A stretch of 64,000 nucleotides of DNA from Psococerastis gibbosa (Eukaryota; Arthropoda; Insecta; Psocodea; Psocidae): contig OZ020485.1 of the NCBI GenBank assembly GCA_963971405.1, positions 42,963,469 through 43,027,468 of the forward strand, in the 5' to 3' direction. The notes under the pieces are model-generated. The model ran no database searches and had not been told where the DNA came from. It worked only from the letters and a program-made list of their open reading frames with translations. The stretch's first letter is position 1. The number at the start of each line of letters is the position of its first letter. Shown here piece after piece: positions 12,165-23,065 of the stretch. The position numbers and the translations under genes were made by a program.

Positions 12165-12647
12165 AGTAGCCCCCCCCCCGCCCTTAAAAAATCCTAGGCT
12201 GCTAATAGTGTTCCAATATTCAATCCAATAAATATGGGTCAATGAAGAATTGGAGCGCTTACAGGTAATAACAGAAATTCCGATTCAATCATATATGCTA
12301 TATTCAAAGCAAACGATCCAATTATTAGATTGTGCAAGAAGGGAATTCAAATATTTAAAGCAGTACCTACCTACCTGTATATAAACATTTATAATAGCTG
12401 TTAACTGATCCGAAAGCATGGCACAAACTTCAGCTGCATTCCAAATGTCCGAAGTATAGTACAGGGGGTCGTGCCATCAATACTTACCTAAAAATACTGA
12501 ATGATACCCATAGCTCTTTATTTTCCTCTGGTAAACTTATATAATATCATATATTTATATATTACTACTTATAGTATTCTTAGTCACATGATTACCCCTG
12601 ATTAGAGCTAGGCAGTGGTTTGAGTTTGTTAGTTCTCAAATTATAAT
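12165..12647. other. no gene seen
   Basis: Short C tract at 12170-12179, then AT-rich sequence with no recognised features. Confidence 0.35.
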
Positions 12648-12655
12648 ATAACCTA

Positions 12656-12829
12656 CAAGGCCGTAGCCAAGGGGGGTTAATGGGGTTCAACCCCCCCCCC
12701 CCCGAAATGAAATGGCTTGATACTAGATAGAATCGGTTTTTGAGAGGAAAAATGAAAACCACTATGTAATACCCAATGAAATTTCTAACCCCCCCCCCCC
12801 CCCCGAAAAAAATCCTGGCAACGGCCTTG
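12656..12829. mobile_element. hAT-type MITE with poly-C tracts
   Basis: TIRs CAAGGCCGTAGCCA and its complement ending GGCCTTG. It is flanked by a perfect 8-bp duplication ATAACCTA at 12648-12655 and 12830-12837. Two poly-C tracts (12690-12703 and 12789-12804) lie just inside the termini. Non-autonomous, 174 bp. Relatives at 20329, 36546 and 53908. Confidence 0.9.
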
Positions 12830-12948
12830 ATAACCTATAGGAATTACTAATAATAAGATACTAGAATTGAACTCATGAATTGCCCCGATAGTCGTAATAA
12901 TATTGAAAGCTTGATTACTTATATATAGTTCATATAGTACACATAGCA

Positions 12949-12956
<8 letters not shown>

Positions 12957-12980
<24 letters not shown>
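12957..12980. repeat. poly-A tract (24)
   Basis: Uninterrupted A run. It could be a retrotransposed tail, but no body was recognised upstream. Confidence 0.8.
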
Positions 12981-13360
12981 ACGGCTGTTTGGTGATACTA
13001 AAAAATTATGAATTTAAAAAATTTATTTTTATATATAATTTGATTACAAATTCTACAAAAACTAAAATCTGAGGTACTATTATAGGTATATTATGCCATT
13101 GAATATATAACACTATAGAATGGTCACGACGGTCAAATATTGCAAACAGGCTTTTCTGGTGAAAAACCTACAAACTAGAAAAAAGGTCGGACGTCCCGCT
13201 GGTGTCAGCCCATTGTGTAATTCGTCAGGGTCCAACTCGTCACATCTTTACCAGGGACGGTCTAAATACCCTCACTTTGCAATACTCTCAATTTCTTCCT
13301 GCCCCTTCAATTGGCTGCCTACTTTAATAATGGCCAGTGGTATATACTGTACATATTTTA

Positions 13361-14216
13361 TTGCTTTCCAATTTATACGTAGTAAAAGGAAAGCTTTGTG
13401 ATGGTCGATATTTTCGATTCCGAGATTTCAACGGATTTACACGTTTTCAGGAACCCAAAAAAGTGTTTTTTTACGAAATGTCTGTCTGTCTGTCTGCCTG
13501 TGCATCGATTTCCGGCAAACTAAGCAGATGATTTTGATGAAATTTAGCATGTAGGTTTACAAAAATCATACCTCGGAATCGTTTTTTTTTATTTTGGGCC
13601 AATTCAGTTTCGGGGGGGGGGGGGGTTTATTCACAAAAAACTCCCAAAAAACGTCTAAAAAAATAATTTCTCAATAACGGCTCCAATGATTTCTTTTAAA
13701 TTCTCATATATTGTAGTTGTTGTTAATGCTGACAAATTGCGGGGGGTCGCTTGCCCCTTGATAGTTTGCTTCTGGGGGTAAAAAAATAAAAATAACTAAA
13801 TTTTAATGAGAAATGACTAAAAAATAATTTTTTTGCGAAACCTTTCTATCGTTGATTTCTACCTTCAGGCATGTTTTAGGTGTTAAATTGAGTAACTAAA
13901 CCGGATAGGTTGCTCTCCCAAAAAAATATTTGATTTTGCACAAAAAATTATTTTTTGAAAAAATGATAGAAAATTCGCGCTCAAATGCCTTGCGTGTTCT
14001 GCCATTATTGCTGTGTGGTAATTAATTTGTTGGTCTGACCTATCTAGAATTTATCTCACTTCCAGTGACGTCAGGTGGACAACCCCCCCCCCCCTCCCCC
14101 GAGATATCGGAAATTTAACAACTGGAAAATCATTTACCATGAAATTACACATATTCCCTATCTACTTATGTTGATAAATTGGAAAGCATGTTCGAGTAAA
14201 CTCGGACCGGTTCTTT
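13361..14216 (+). repeat. repeat F, full-length copy 1 (~860 bp)
   Basis: Starts TTGCTTTCCAATTTATACG and ends with an inverted echo ATAAATTGGAAAGCATG before a terminus containing GACCGGTTCTT. Internal landmarks are a TGTCTGTCTGTCTG run, the word ATGATTTTGATGAAATTTAGC, a G13 tract at 13613-13625, GGGGGTCGCTTGCC, and the AAAATGATAGAAAATTCGCG block. No ORF is seen. It behaves as a non-autonomous element with short internal-terminal inverted repeats; class unknown. Confidence 0.75.
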
Positions 14217-14390
14217 TATTTGACCTAGCATGGTACTTCTGCTCAGCATAGGCTTTCCAACAATAGCTTATTTTAAAATTGCAGATGATTTAATTAGACT
14301 TAATGGATCTACTGTAAAATACTAAATCTACCTATTATTATTTTGAAGCCGTATATGAGAGTTTTTTCAAATTCAAATTGGAATAATGCT

Positions 14391-14470
14391 AAGGCGACTA
14401 TTCCACTGGTCAATTATACTTCAAATTTGATTTTGTCATTGACGGAAAATCTTCAATGATGCTTTATTTA
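14391..14470. mobile_element. MITE family E fragment
   Basis: CTAAGGCGACTATTCCACTG matches the left TIR of family E, followed by the TTGATTTTGTCATTGACGG block. No right end found. Confidence 0.5.
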
Positions 14471-14524
14471 TTTTTACACCACATTCCACTGGTTTTCAAC
14501 AATTGATCATTTTCATTTTCAATT

Positions 14525-14877
14525 TTTTCCAAATTTGTAAATTTGCCCGCAGTCTTTCTCAAAAAACTAAAAATAAAACGTTTAAAAAAATTATTTCTCA
14601 AAAGCGGTTCCAACGATTTCTTTTAAATTCATATATATTGTAGTCAATATTAATGTTAATAAAATGCGGGAGGTCGCTTGCCGCAAGATAGTTTGCTTCT
14701 GGGGGTAAAAAATATAAAAAAAAAAATTGAGGAAAAATAACTATAACAAATAATTTTCGATGATTTCTACTTTCAGACATGTTTAAGGTGTTATATTGAG
14801 TAACGAAACCGGACAGGTTGCTTTCCCAAGATAATATTTATTTTTGTGCAAAAAATTATAAAAGATGATAGAAAAAA
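14525..14877 (+). repeat. repeat F, internal fragment
   Basis: Colinear with the middle of copy 1 (GCGGTTCCAACGATTTC through TTGAGTAACGAAACCGGAC). It lacks the 5' part and breaks at 14878, where an inverted piece begins. Confidence 0.7.
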
Positions 14878-15076
14878 ACGGTCACGAGGTATGATTTTTG
14901 TGAACCTACATGTTAAATTTCTTTTAAGTTAACCCAGAAATCGATGAACAGACAGAGTGGCAGACAGGCTCCTGGGACCTCAAAACGTGTAAATCTGTTG
15001 AAATCTTGGAATCGAAAATTTCGACCATGACAAAGCTTTCCTTATATAGGTACTACGTATAAATTGGAGAGCAATA
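14878..15076 (-). repeat. repeat F, inverted 5' fragment
   Basis: The minus strand repeats the 5' third of F (TATACGTAGTA, AAAGCTTTG, GATTTCAACAGATTTACACG, CAGAC repeats), joined head-to-head with the preceding fragment. Confidence 0.7.
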
Positions 15077-15083
15077 AATAAAG

Positions 15084-15205
15084 AATTTTGTTGTTGTTTC
15101 TATGACTAAACCAACCTAGCGGAGTTAGGGCTATAAAGCCCTCTCTTACACTCAACTAGGAAGGCCCGGGACCGCCTGCTTCACATGCCCTCCGAAGCAT
15201 GGCAA
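15084..15205 (-). repeat. SINE family A, 3' fragment
   Basis: Contains CCAACCTAGCGGAGTTAGGG through CCTCCGAAGCATGGC but lacks the tRNA-like head. Inserted inside the F cluster. Confidence 0.75.
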
Positions 15206-15285
15206 TCCACTCATTACATCACCTTTCAATTACCAACAGATTTTTAGCAATTATGAGTTAAACGTTTGGTTTAATTTCGCATATC

Positions 15286-15977
15286 TCGGGGGGGGGGGGG
15301 GGGGGGTACACCTGACGTCACTGGAGGTGGGGTAACCTCAATAAATTTAGAAATCTACAAAACTCCATTCTATCTAGTGTACGCTGTAACCATTTGGGAA
15401 GGGGGGGGGGGGGGTCCGGGACCCAAGGACCCCCTCTGGCAATCGCCTAGGATATCACCTATCCCAAAGCACTGAATTAATCGATGGCATTGCCTATTCT
15501 AGACCGGTCAGACAACACATTACCCCACAGGAGTAATGGCAGGGCACGCAATGCATTTGACCGTGAATTTTCAATCATTTTTTCAAAAAAACATTTTTTT
15601 GCCCAAAAGAAATACTTTTTTGGGAAAGCAACCTTTCCGGTTTTCTTTACTCTTTTTAACACCTAAAACATGTCTGAAGGTAGAAATCATCGATAGAAAG
15701 GTTTAGCAGATTTTTTTTTTTAGTCATTTTTCATTAAAATTTAGATATTTTTATTTTTTACCCCCCCCCCCCCCCCCGAAGCAAACAATCAAGGGGCAAG
15801 CGACCCCCCACATTTTATTAACATTAATAAGGGCTACAATATATGTGAACTTAAAGAAAACGTTGGAGTCGTTTTTGAGAAATATTTTTTTTTAGACGTT
15901 TTTTTTGGAGTTTTTTGAGAATAAAACCTCCCCAAATTGAGTTAGCCCAAAATAAAAAAATTGTCCCAAGGTGTGAT
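15286..15977 (-). repeat. repeat F, inverted copy with long G and C tracts
   Basis: Minus-strand copy of the 3' two-thirds of F. Carries a G19 tract (15288-15306), a second G tract at 15401-15414 and a C16 tract near 15762-15777, at positions where other F copies have shorter tracts. Confidence 0.75.
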
Positions 15978-16169
15978 ATTTATACGTAGTCTAAGGAAAG
16001 CTTTGTGATGGTTGAAATTTTCGATTCCGAGATTTCAACGGATTTACACGTTTTTACGAAATGTCTGTCTGTCGCTCTGTCTGTCTGTTCATCGATTTCC
16101 GGGCAAACTATTCGGCCGATTTTGAAGAAATTTTGCATGTGGGTTCACACAAATCATACCTCGAGACAG
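15978..16169 (+). repeat. repeat F, 5' fragment
   Basis: Repeats the first ~190 bp of F (TTATACGTAGT to the ATCATACCTCG block) directly before another full copy. Confidence 0.75.
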
Positions 16170-17021
16170 TTTTTGCTTTCCAATTTATACGTAGTATAAG
16201 GAAAGCTTTGTGACGGTCGAAATTTTCAATTCCGAGATTTCAACGGATTTACACGTTTTAAGGTCCCAGGAACCCAAAAAAGTGGTTTTTACGAAATGTC
16301 TGTCTGTCTGTCTGTGTCTGTGCGTCGATTTCCGGGTAAACTAGTCGGTCGATTTTGATGAAATTAGGCATGTAGGTTCACAAAAATCATACCTCGGGAC
16401 CATTTTTTTTTATTTTGGGCTAACTCAATTTGGGGGGGGTTTTAATTTCAAAAAAGTTCAAAAAAACGTCTAGAAAAATTATTTCCCAGAAACGGCTCCA
16501 ACGATTTCTTTTAAATTCACATATATTGTAGTTGTTGTTAATGTTGATAAAATGCGGGGGGTCGCTTGCCTCTTGATAGTTTGCTTCTGGGGGTAAAAAA
16601 ATAAAAATGACTAAATTTTAAAGAAAAATGACTAAAAATTTTTTTTCCTGTGACACCTTTCTATCGATGATTTCGACCAGGTATGTTTTATTTGTTAAAT
16701 TGAGTAACGAAACCGGACAGGTTGCTTTCCCAAAAAAGTATTTTGTTTTGTACAATTTTTTTTTTTTTTTAAATGATAGAAAATTTACGCTTAAATGCAT
16801 TGCGTGCCCTGCCATTATTGCTGTATGGTATTGTGTTGGTCTGACCTATCTAGAATTTAACTCATCTCCAGTGACATCAGGTGCTACAACCCCCCCCCCC
16901 CCCCCCGACATATCGGAAATGTAACTATAGGAAAATTATTTACTATGAAATTATTCATTTTCTCTATCTGCTAATTTTGATAAATTGGAAAGCATGTTCG
17001 AATAAACTCGGACCGGTTCTT
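16170..17021 (+). repeat. repeat F, full-length copy 2
   Basis: Same landmarks and ends as copy 1 (13361-14216), including the TGTCTGTCTG run, GGGGGGTCGCTTGCC, a poly-C tract near 16890-16906 and the terminus GACCGGTTCTT. Confidence 0.8.
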
Positions 17022-17424
17022 AGAGATGTAAAGAAAAAAACACACACAGTAATGCACGTATTGGACTTATAATTATCTTGAAACATTTAAGTAGGCTATA
17101 AATGAACGAGGCCCGTGAACTGCTCAATGCTTTCTAAATGAGTAAATGCTATACCTGGCCCTGTTCTGAAAGAGGGATAAGGAAGTGTACAATGTGGCTT
17201 GCAACCCCTAGCTGGACCCAGGTACGAAGCTCCGCGGGTGGTGCTTGCGTTGAGCAACAGTTCGCTGCCAAGTATCATCTTAGTTCGCGTTTCTATAGAA
17301 TGGAATCGTAAATGCAGGGGCCTTTCTATAGTGTTATATATTCAATGATTATGCTATAGTACTATAGTACACCTCACTATCTAACGATCTAATAATAATG
17401 TCAATAATTATTCACTCTTAATCG
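17022..17424. other. no gene seen
   Basis: No recognised features in ~400 bases. Confidence 0.35.
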
Positions 17425-17613
17425 ACTTAAATGGCCAGGTGGTAACGTCCTTGCATTTGTGCGAGTCTTTACACGCCATGCGATCGGAGACGTGTCGTAA
17501 CTCAACACGGGTAGGTACTAACCTAGAGAGGCGACTGAAGATCGAGATCAATCGGATACATTCATTAAATTGTTTGTATCGTATGCGGTTAACTTTAAAA
17601 AAAAAAAAAAAAA
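17425..17613 (+). repeat. SINE-like family G, copy 2
   Basis: Reads AATGGCCAGGTGGTAACG, TTGTGCGAGTC and ACACGCCATGCG, ending CATTAAATTGTTTGTA and a poly-A run of about 15. The poly-A end sets the orientation. Confidence 0.75.
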
Positions 17614-18368
17614 GCGCTAGGTATTAATGTAATATACGTGTGTACCTACTATGGCCAGCTGTCACAATTGTGCGTCATTATTAGCCAATCAGAGCGCTGG
17701 ATACATATCTCTTAGACTACTGATGGGTAGACCCCTTGAGTGATTAAAGACCACTGCAAGTAATCAATTTTTCCATGTCCTCTATCTCTAATTATTCTGC
17801 CTGTTAAATAGTTAAATATGTAGGTATACTTTATAACTCCAATTGTTATACAATAACATAGGTAACTTATTGAAATGTCTCATTTCTGTTGGTGCAGACT
17901 TGTCTAGAAAAAGCCACAGCAGGCCGAGAATGAATATATGTTGGGGTGAATAGTTGCTGCCACTAAGTAAGCCACCATTTCTAGGGCACTCTTTTGTCCT
18001 GGGGTTGGGCCCTGAAGGTGGAGGAACGCAATGAAGAGACAACGGCATGAGGATGCAGAAGACAACGTGAAACCACTGCATTACAATTCCCAGGACTGTC
18101 ATCATGACTATAAGTACATTCGATTCTCTACATAGCCTGCTTGACTTTCTTTTGGGGAGTCCGAAGTACGTTATAATTTCTCTTCAATGCTACTTAAATG
18201 CTAGTTGCTGGTGGAGTATTTTTTTTTCTGGACACGATATTATTTCTTTTCTGGGCACGACATGACAAAAACAGTTTAATCTCGTCTGCATTGGAGTGAT
18301 TTATGTTGATTCTTCTCCTTTTTTTCCTCACTTTTATCCCTAAGAGGGGTCAGCGATACGCCATGTTC
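17614..18368. other. no gene; short tail shared with 54.9 kb element
   Basis: The segment 17775-17815 (TCCATGTCCTC, CTCTAATTATTCTGCCTGT) matches the tail of the tRNA-like element near 54871-55030. A 97-codon minus-strand frame at 17812-18105 shows no motifs and is probably chance. Confidence 0.35.
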
Positions 18369-18402
<34 letters not shown>

Positions 18403-18586
18403 CTTTATTTTCATTACATAAATGAATCTTCCACTCCTTACAATTCTGTGCTTCGACTGCAGTTGCTCCTACAATCCTGACGTCTTGGCGGACCTTTGCC
18501 TCTACCGTTAGCCTGGACCGTCTTCGTCTTCTTTTTCCTTCAGCTTCGATATGTTTTATCCGCCTTAACAGGTCATCTGTCTTCAA
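18369..18586 (-). pseudogene. LINE 3' remnant with (TAA)n tail
   Basis: A (TAA)n array at 18369-18401 is adjoined on its right by a minus-strand coding remnant (DLLRRIKHIEAEGKRRRRRS, later EWKIHLCNENKG). A basic ORF end immediately followed by a trinucleotide array is typical of LINE 3' ends. Confidence 0.5.
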
Positions 18587-18801
18587 TAATGTATTTAAAT
18601 GATTTTGAATAATTCCCCTGGTAACTTATTCCTTTACTTATGTCATTGCTGTCTATTATAAGATAAGATAAGATGGGGAAAATAATAATTATCGATACCC
18701 TATTTAGCAAACCGCTTAACTCCAAAATGGTGAATTTTCGAAGAGACAGAAACGTACCAACATACGCAAGAAAGATTATCTCAGTAATTTTCCATTCATG
18801 C

Positions 18802-18829
18802 TAATCAATCAATCAATCAATCAATCAAT
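18802..18829. repeat. (AATC)n microsatellite
   Basis: Seven near-perfect AATC/CAAT units. May be the 3' tail of an RTE-like element, but no body was recognised. Confidence 0.8.
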
Positions 18830-19381
18830 ATATTCAAAATTAAGAATACAATACAAAATATACATATATGAAAATGAACCCAATAGGCCATGTGGCCCGT
18901 GATGGGTTCTGTCTTAGTTGCTAGGTTAGTATTATAAGATGCTAATATTAATTATAGAATAATAATTAAATAATAAAACTAGGTATGCGGTACATTATAC
19001 ATTATTTGGCAAATTGGCATTCTCTTCGTTAAGCTATTCTCCCGGATATATTATGTTTATAAACTGTGCATTACTATGCAGAAATTGCTTAATTGTTTTA
19101 CGGCACTTCTCATCTGGCATTAATGTTTTAAGATCAGTTGGTAGTGCGTTAAAAGCTAAAATCCCTAAATATAAGTGGGAATGTTTGTACGAGGCTGTTT
19201 TAAAAGTAGGTATTTGGAGATTTGGAGATTTGGAGAGAATGTTTAGTAACTATAAGCAGTAGGTATATGTGAAGGTGTCATAAAAAGTTTCTTTGCTTAC
19301 TGCTGGAGTTAATGCTATTTCCGCGCCAAATCAAACACCTTGGAGTTAGGTTCTTTTCGATTTCAACTATTTCAGCGTACA

Positions 19382-19480
19382 CTAGATAGAATGGAGTTTT
19401 AAATGTATGGAGGATACCTCACCTCCGGTGAAGTCAGATGAACCCCTCCCGAAAAAATTTCCGGCTACGGCCTTGGATAT
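19382..19480. mobile_element. hAT MITE remnant
   Basis: Half of the CAAGGCCGTAGCC family: CTAGATAGAATGGAG, a reduced CCCCTCCCG block and the right end CCGGCTACGGCCTTGG. It lies ~130 bp beyond the CRF-BP stop codon, in the probable 3' UTR or flank. Confidence 0.6.
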
Positions 19481-19607
19481 CAACAACTCATTTTCGATTT
19501 TTTTGGAGTTGGCGGTTTGCTGATTAGGGTATCGATGTGTCTGATTACGGTAACTGGATACGGTAATGCTTCTAATTTGCCTAAACATGGATGAGACATT
19601 GATTGGC

Positions 19608-19756
19608 TTAGGGTTGACAGAAAATTGGAATATCACTCTCTTGATCATCTCCTTCTTCTGCTAAGTGGATGGACACGGTGACCGCGTTATCGCTCCTGCC
19701 GCTGCTGACCAGCCTTACTGAAGACATAGGACAGACGACCACGGTGTCGGAGTCAT
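19608..19756 (-). CDS. CRF-BP: CRF-BP terminal exon
   Basis: Last coding exon. The acceptor is TTTACAG before 19756, entered in phase 1, so the split codon with the upstream exon gives Asp. It reads DSDTVVVCPMSSVRLVSSGR, then a short acidic tail (AEEGDDQESD) and ends FCQP before TAA at 19608-19610. The RLVSSG block and a Cys just before the C-terminus are hallmarks of CRF-binding proteins. They supply the ninth and tenth cysteines of the family's paired pattern. No canonical AATAAA was found immediately downstream. A MITE remnant follows at 19382-19480. Confidence 0.9.
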
Positions 19757-20328
19757 CTGTAAAGTTAATAAGCGTTCATGAGAACCTCCTATTATCTACG
19801 TAAACTGTACTGAGAAGAAAAAGTGGCTTGGCCCAAGATATTAGGTGTCTTCAAGCCACTTTTTTTAACGTTTGAAGAAAGAGAAGTTGTTGCGAAGAAT
19901 TGTGTTGTGCTAAGGCTGTCAACGCAAGACGCATTATTGGCTTAGCGCAAACAAGTGGCAACCTCCCCTTTTCCGGTATCTTATCTGCGTTTTCAAATAA
20001 GGTACTTGATAAAGCAAGACACTACAACTTCTTGGTGATGCCAAGATATATAGTGGATTTTAAAAGTCTAACCTTATACTTGTAAAAAATGTGCAATTCA
20101 AGAAAACAAAGAAGTGGTTTCATGTGCCAAGCAAAAGCTGTCAAAGACACCGAGTTTCTTACGATTTTTCACTCAGTGTGACAAAAATTAATTTTAGGTT
20201 TTTAGGTTTAGGTGGCCTATACAGTAGCTCTTCTTATTCTTTATTAAAGAGAAAGAATCTACATGAGTAACTACCAATTAATTTTGTTATTTTGCTATTA
20301 GACGATAATTTTAGGTATGGTTCCAGCC
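19757..20328. other. CRF-BP intron, nothing else recognised
   Basis: Intronic sequence between the last two CRF-BP exons. Small chance frames only. Confidence 0.6.
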
Positions 20329-20508
20329 CAAGGCCGTAGCCAGTATCTTTTTTCGGGGGGGGGGGTTCAGAAATTTGATTGGATATTATACAAAGTAGTT
20401 TTTATTTTTCTTCTAAAAGTTCGATTCTATCTAGTATCAAGTCATTTCATTTCGGGGGGGGGGGGGGGGTTGAACCCCCATGAACCCCCCCCCTTGGCTA
20501 CCGCCTAG
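20329..20508. mobile_element. hAT-type MITE beside a CRF-BP splice donor
   Basis: Left end CAAGGCCGTAGCCAG, G tracts at ~20347-20356 and ~20455-20469, right end GGCTACCGCCTAG. Flanking TTCCAGCC (20321-20328) and TACCAGCC (20509-20516) match 7 of 8. The element ends 14 bases from the GT donor of the exon at 20524. Confidence 0.8.
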
Positions 20509-20523
20509 TACCAGCCTAAATAC

Positions 20524-20632
20524 CTGATTTGGAATCGAGCCCGCAAAAATCCCTAGTCGCCGTCATGCGTGAGGTCTCCAGTCCCATCGTCCCACCGATT
20601 TCGACATAGTCTTCAATCCCACGTTTCTTGCA
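20524..20632 (-). CDS. CRF-BP: CRF-BP penultimate exon
   Basis: The acceptor TTTTTCCAG precedes 20632 and the donor GTATTT follows 20524. Phase in is 0 and phase out is 1, both matching the neighbouring exons. It reads CKKRGIEDYVEIGGTMGLET and later DFCGLDSKS. The CxxxGI-D-[FY]-VE-[IL]-x-GG-GL-[DE] pattern and the two cysteines match the second half of CRF-BP. The exon is 109 nt. The downstream intron starts inside a region disrupted by a MITE. Confidence 0.92.
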
Positions 20633-20727
20633 CTGGAAAAATCGTATACGATTATTTATTTGAACATTAAACCTAAAGAATAAAGATTTAGGAATACCGG
20701 GGCTGCAAGACTCTCAACCTATACACT

Positions 20728-21115
20728 AAGGCGCCCATTCCACCGACCGACTAGGGCTATTTACAAAAACGGTGACGTGGTAGCAGACATTCAAGACTTA
20801 GGCTGGGTTTCCACCGACCTCGCATTGCAGAATCGACGGAAATGTTTATTTTCCACTATGCCACAGTTTAAATTGATCAATGATCATACAGTAAAATCAC
20901 AAATAAACAATCTAAAATTAAAAAATGGCGTCATGGGATATGTTAAGCTCAAACATTTTAATAGATTTCTATAAAAAGAAAAATTCTAATTTCCGTCAAT
21001 GTCATTTGCATTCTGCAATGCGAGGTCGATGGAAACGCCACCTAAGTCTTGAATGTCTGCTACCACGTCACCGTTTTTGTAAATAGCCCTAGCCGGTCGG
21101 TGGAGTGGGCGCCTT
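20728..21115. mobile_element. MITE family D, copy 1
   Basis: Starts AAGGCGCCCATTCCACCG and ends with the inverted complement. TIR-like arms extend ~140 bp and include TAGGGCTATTTACAAAAACG. The centre has TTGATCAATGATCA and an ATGGCGTCATGGGATATG block. Other copies at 46026, 47269 and 60899 and a fragment at 46830. Non-autonomous. Confidence 0.85.
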
Positions 21116-21264
21116 ACTGATATAATCCAGACATTCCTAACTGTTGAACATTTTGCATATCTTGACGTTGAAGTGAGCAACATGGGTAAAGTCAGCAGTG
21201 ATGTAAAGAATAGAAAAATAGCCGGCAAGGTTCCTATATTCATCAGCAACATAAGCTCAGGCAT

Positions 21265-21485
21265 GGGCGATTAAACTGTTCTATCGATGATTTCTAACTT
21301 CAGGTATGTTTGGAGTAAAAAAACAGAACAGGGTGCTTTCCAGAGCAAGCTTATGGTGTTGAAGAAAAAAATTAAAAAATCATTTTTTACATACCATGCC
21401 ATTATTATTTTGAACTATTATATTATTGGCCTGACCATTCTATATGCTATGGCATTGTCCCTTTGATCAATCTAGTGCTTTTGGA
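21265..21485 (+). repeat. diverged F2 repeat
   Basis: Partial match to the F 3' half (ATCGATGATTTCTAACTTCAGG, GTTGCTTTCC-like, ATGCCATTATTATTTTG). The remainder appears at 21650-21745, after an intervening LINE tail. Confidence 0.5.
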
Positions 21486-21489
21486 TAGG

Positions 21490-21628
21490 GACGGCAGAGG
21501 AAGAAGTACCTAGAGGATGTCATGAAGGACCTAGGGTGCGACACCTATGAAGGACTGAAAAGGACTGCACAAAACAGACAAGAGTGGAGGAGAAGAATAC
21601 AACATTCGCTGCAAACCAGTCCCTAGAT
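21490..21628 (+). pseudogene. LINE ORF2 tail fragment
   Basis: Plus strand reads GRGRKKYLEDVMKDLGCDTY, EGLKRTAQNRQEWRRRIQHS and then a stop. This is a standard LINE ORF2 end (EGLKRTAQDRxxWR). Inserted inside the diverged F2 repeat. Confidence 0.7.
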
Positions 21629-21779
21629 TGCAACTCGAGAAGAAGGCAGATGATATTTTACCACAGGCCCATTACTTCCCATGGAAGTACTACCTCCTAT
21701 TACGGTACCCATTAATTAGGAAACCATGTGTGTCATCACTCGTACCCTTTTTTTATATTTTTTAATAATGAATTAGAAC

Positions 21780-22125
21780 AAACAGCTGCAATGGTTTGGA
21801 TGGGCGAGAATAGGACCACCGGAGGTTGGCGGAAGAAAGGCCACAAGGTAAAAGACCCATTAGCAGACCGAGGAAAGAAGTGGAAAGAAGTGAACAACTC
21901 GCAGGCACAAGAGGAAAAACAATGGCCAAACTCGAGGCGTTGGCGTCCGACTGGGTGGTGTAGGTTACAAAAAATGGGTCCAGGGTGACCCCCTCACCCT
22001 GCGCACGCGGCACAAAAAGATGAAGAAGAAGAAGAAGAAGAAGAAGAAGAAGAAGAAGAAGAAGAAGAAGAAGAAGAAGGAGAAGAAGAAGGAGAAGGAG
22101 AAGAAGAAGCTGGAATAAGAAGAAG
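21780..22125 (+). pseudogene. LINE ORF2 tail with (GAA)n 3' end
   Basis: Frames read MVWMGENRTTG, then KVKDPLADRGKKWKEV and WRRLTKM-like residues, ending near APGDPLTL and a (GAA)n array at 22017-22125. The conserved motifs are split between frames. The trinucleotide tail marks the 3' end of the element. Confidence 0.65.
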
Positions 22126-22174
22126 AAGCGGCTAATTAATTAAGCTTAAGCTAGAGGTAGGTAGTTTATCTTAC

Positions 22175-22347
22175 TTTGTGCAGTATTCCAGTCTCAATTT
22201 CACGATGGGGAAATGGTAAAATGCCCACAGATAATGCCAGAACTTTAATTCTAGCAGAAAACATGGTTGTTACAGTGCAGTTGACATTTTTTCCGTAGTT
22301 GCGTAGCGTGTAGATGTCCGTGGATCCTTCGGAGAGAATGTTGCAAG
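22175..22347 (-). CDS. CRF-BP: CRF-BP middle exon
   Basis: The acceptor TTCATTGTAG precedes 22347 and the donor GTAAGA follows 22175. It is entered in phase 1 (the split codon gives Pro, producing NPT-P-CNILSEG across the junction) and left in phase 0. It reads CNILSEGSTDIYTLRNYGKN, then VNCTVTTMF and an IKVLALSVG core, ending at GILHK. The PCN start and the NC pair are the fifth and sixth family cysteines. It lies 50 bp from a LINE (GAA)n tail. Confidence 0.93.
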
Positions 22348-22620
22348 CTACAATGAATAAAAGTTTGGATATTTTATTATTCGCATTCGGATGGCACATA
22401 AACTTGCTTAACGAATAGACAACGGGATATTACCCTGAGAACAATTTGATTAAACTGGACTATACTACTATTGTATATAATATGTTACTAGTGCTGTTCA
22501 CTCTATAACATGTTTTTTATTGGCCAGGTTAATTACGGACAGATAAAGTTGTGAAATTCCAAATTACTACACCAAAAACAGAATATTCCCTCTGATTCAA
22601 TATCAACTCAATACAATTCG

Positions 22621-23003
22621 TTAAGAGGAAGCCATTGGCCACCCCTGGGCCACCCCAAACTAGGTTGGTTTAGATGTTTTTGTTTAAATTTTTAATTAAG
22701 TTACGTTACAAATATTGGGTCGAATTAATTGGTAGAGAACAATTTTATACACCCTATTTATAAGGTACTTTTCATCTTGGTTGTTACGCCGATAATGTTT
22801 CCATGAATAAGAAAATTCGGTAAATTTCTGTCACCTTTCAGTTTCACGGGAAACCCCCTGCCCTAAAACTAAATAATCGTCGAAGCATCATATCCTCTGC
22901 CAATTGAGTGGACCAAATATTTAGAACCGAAATAAAAAATATAGCCCACCCTTTATTAGGATGATCCAAGGGTGGCCAATGTGTATGGTCAGCTTCGTCT
23001 TAA
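22621..23003. mobile_element. piggyBac-like MITE, copy 1
   Basis: Bounded by TTAA on both sides, with inverted ends TTAAGAGGAAGC and its diverged complement GCTTCGTCTTAA. Subterminal GGCCACCCCTGG recurs inverted as CCAAGGGTGGCC. A 393-bp relative is at 43099. No ORF. Confidence 0.8.
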
Positions 23004-23065
23004 AGATAAACCCAGAATACTATACCACTTTTAATCGTGTAGCAGTTTGTCAATGGCCAAAATCT

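Noticed and set aside
13361-17021. CRISPR-like array from the clustered F copies
   Set aside because: Units are ~860 bp and inverted or truncated, not short regularly spaced repeats, and the host is eukaryotic.
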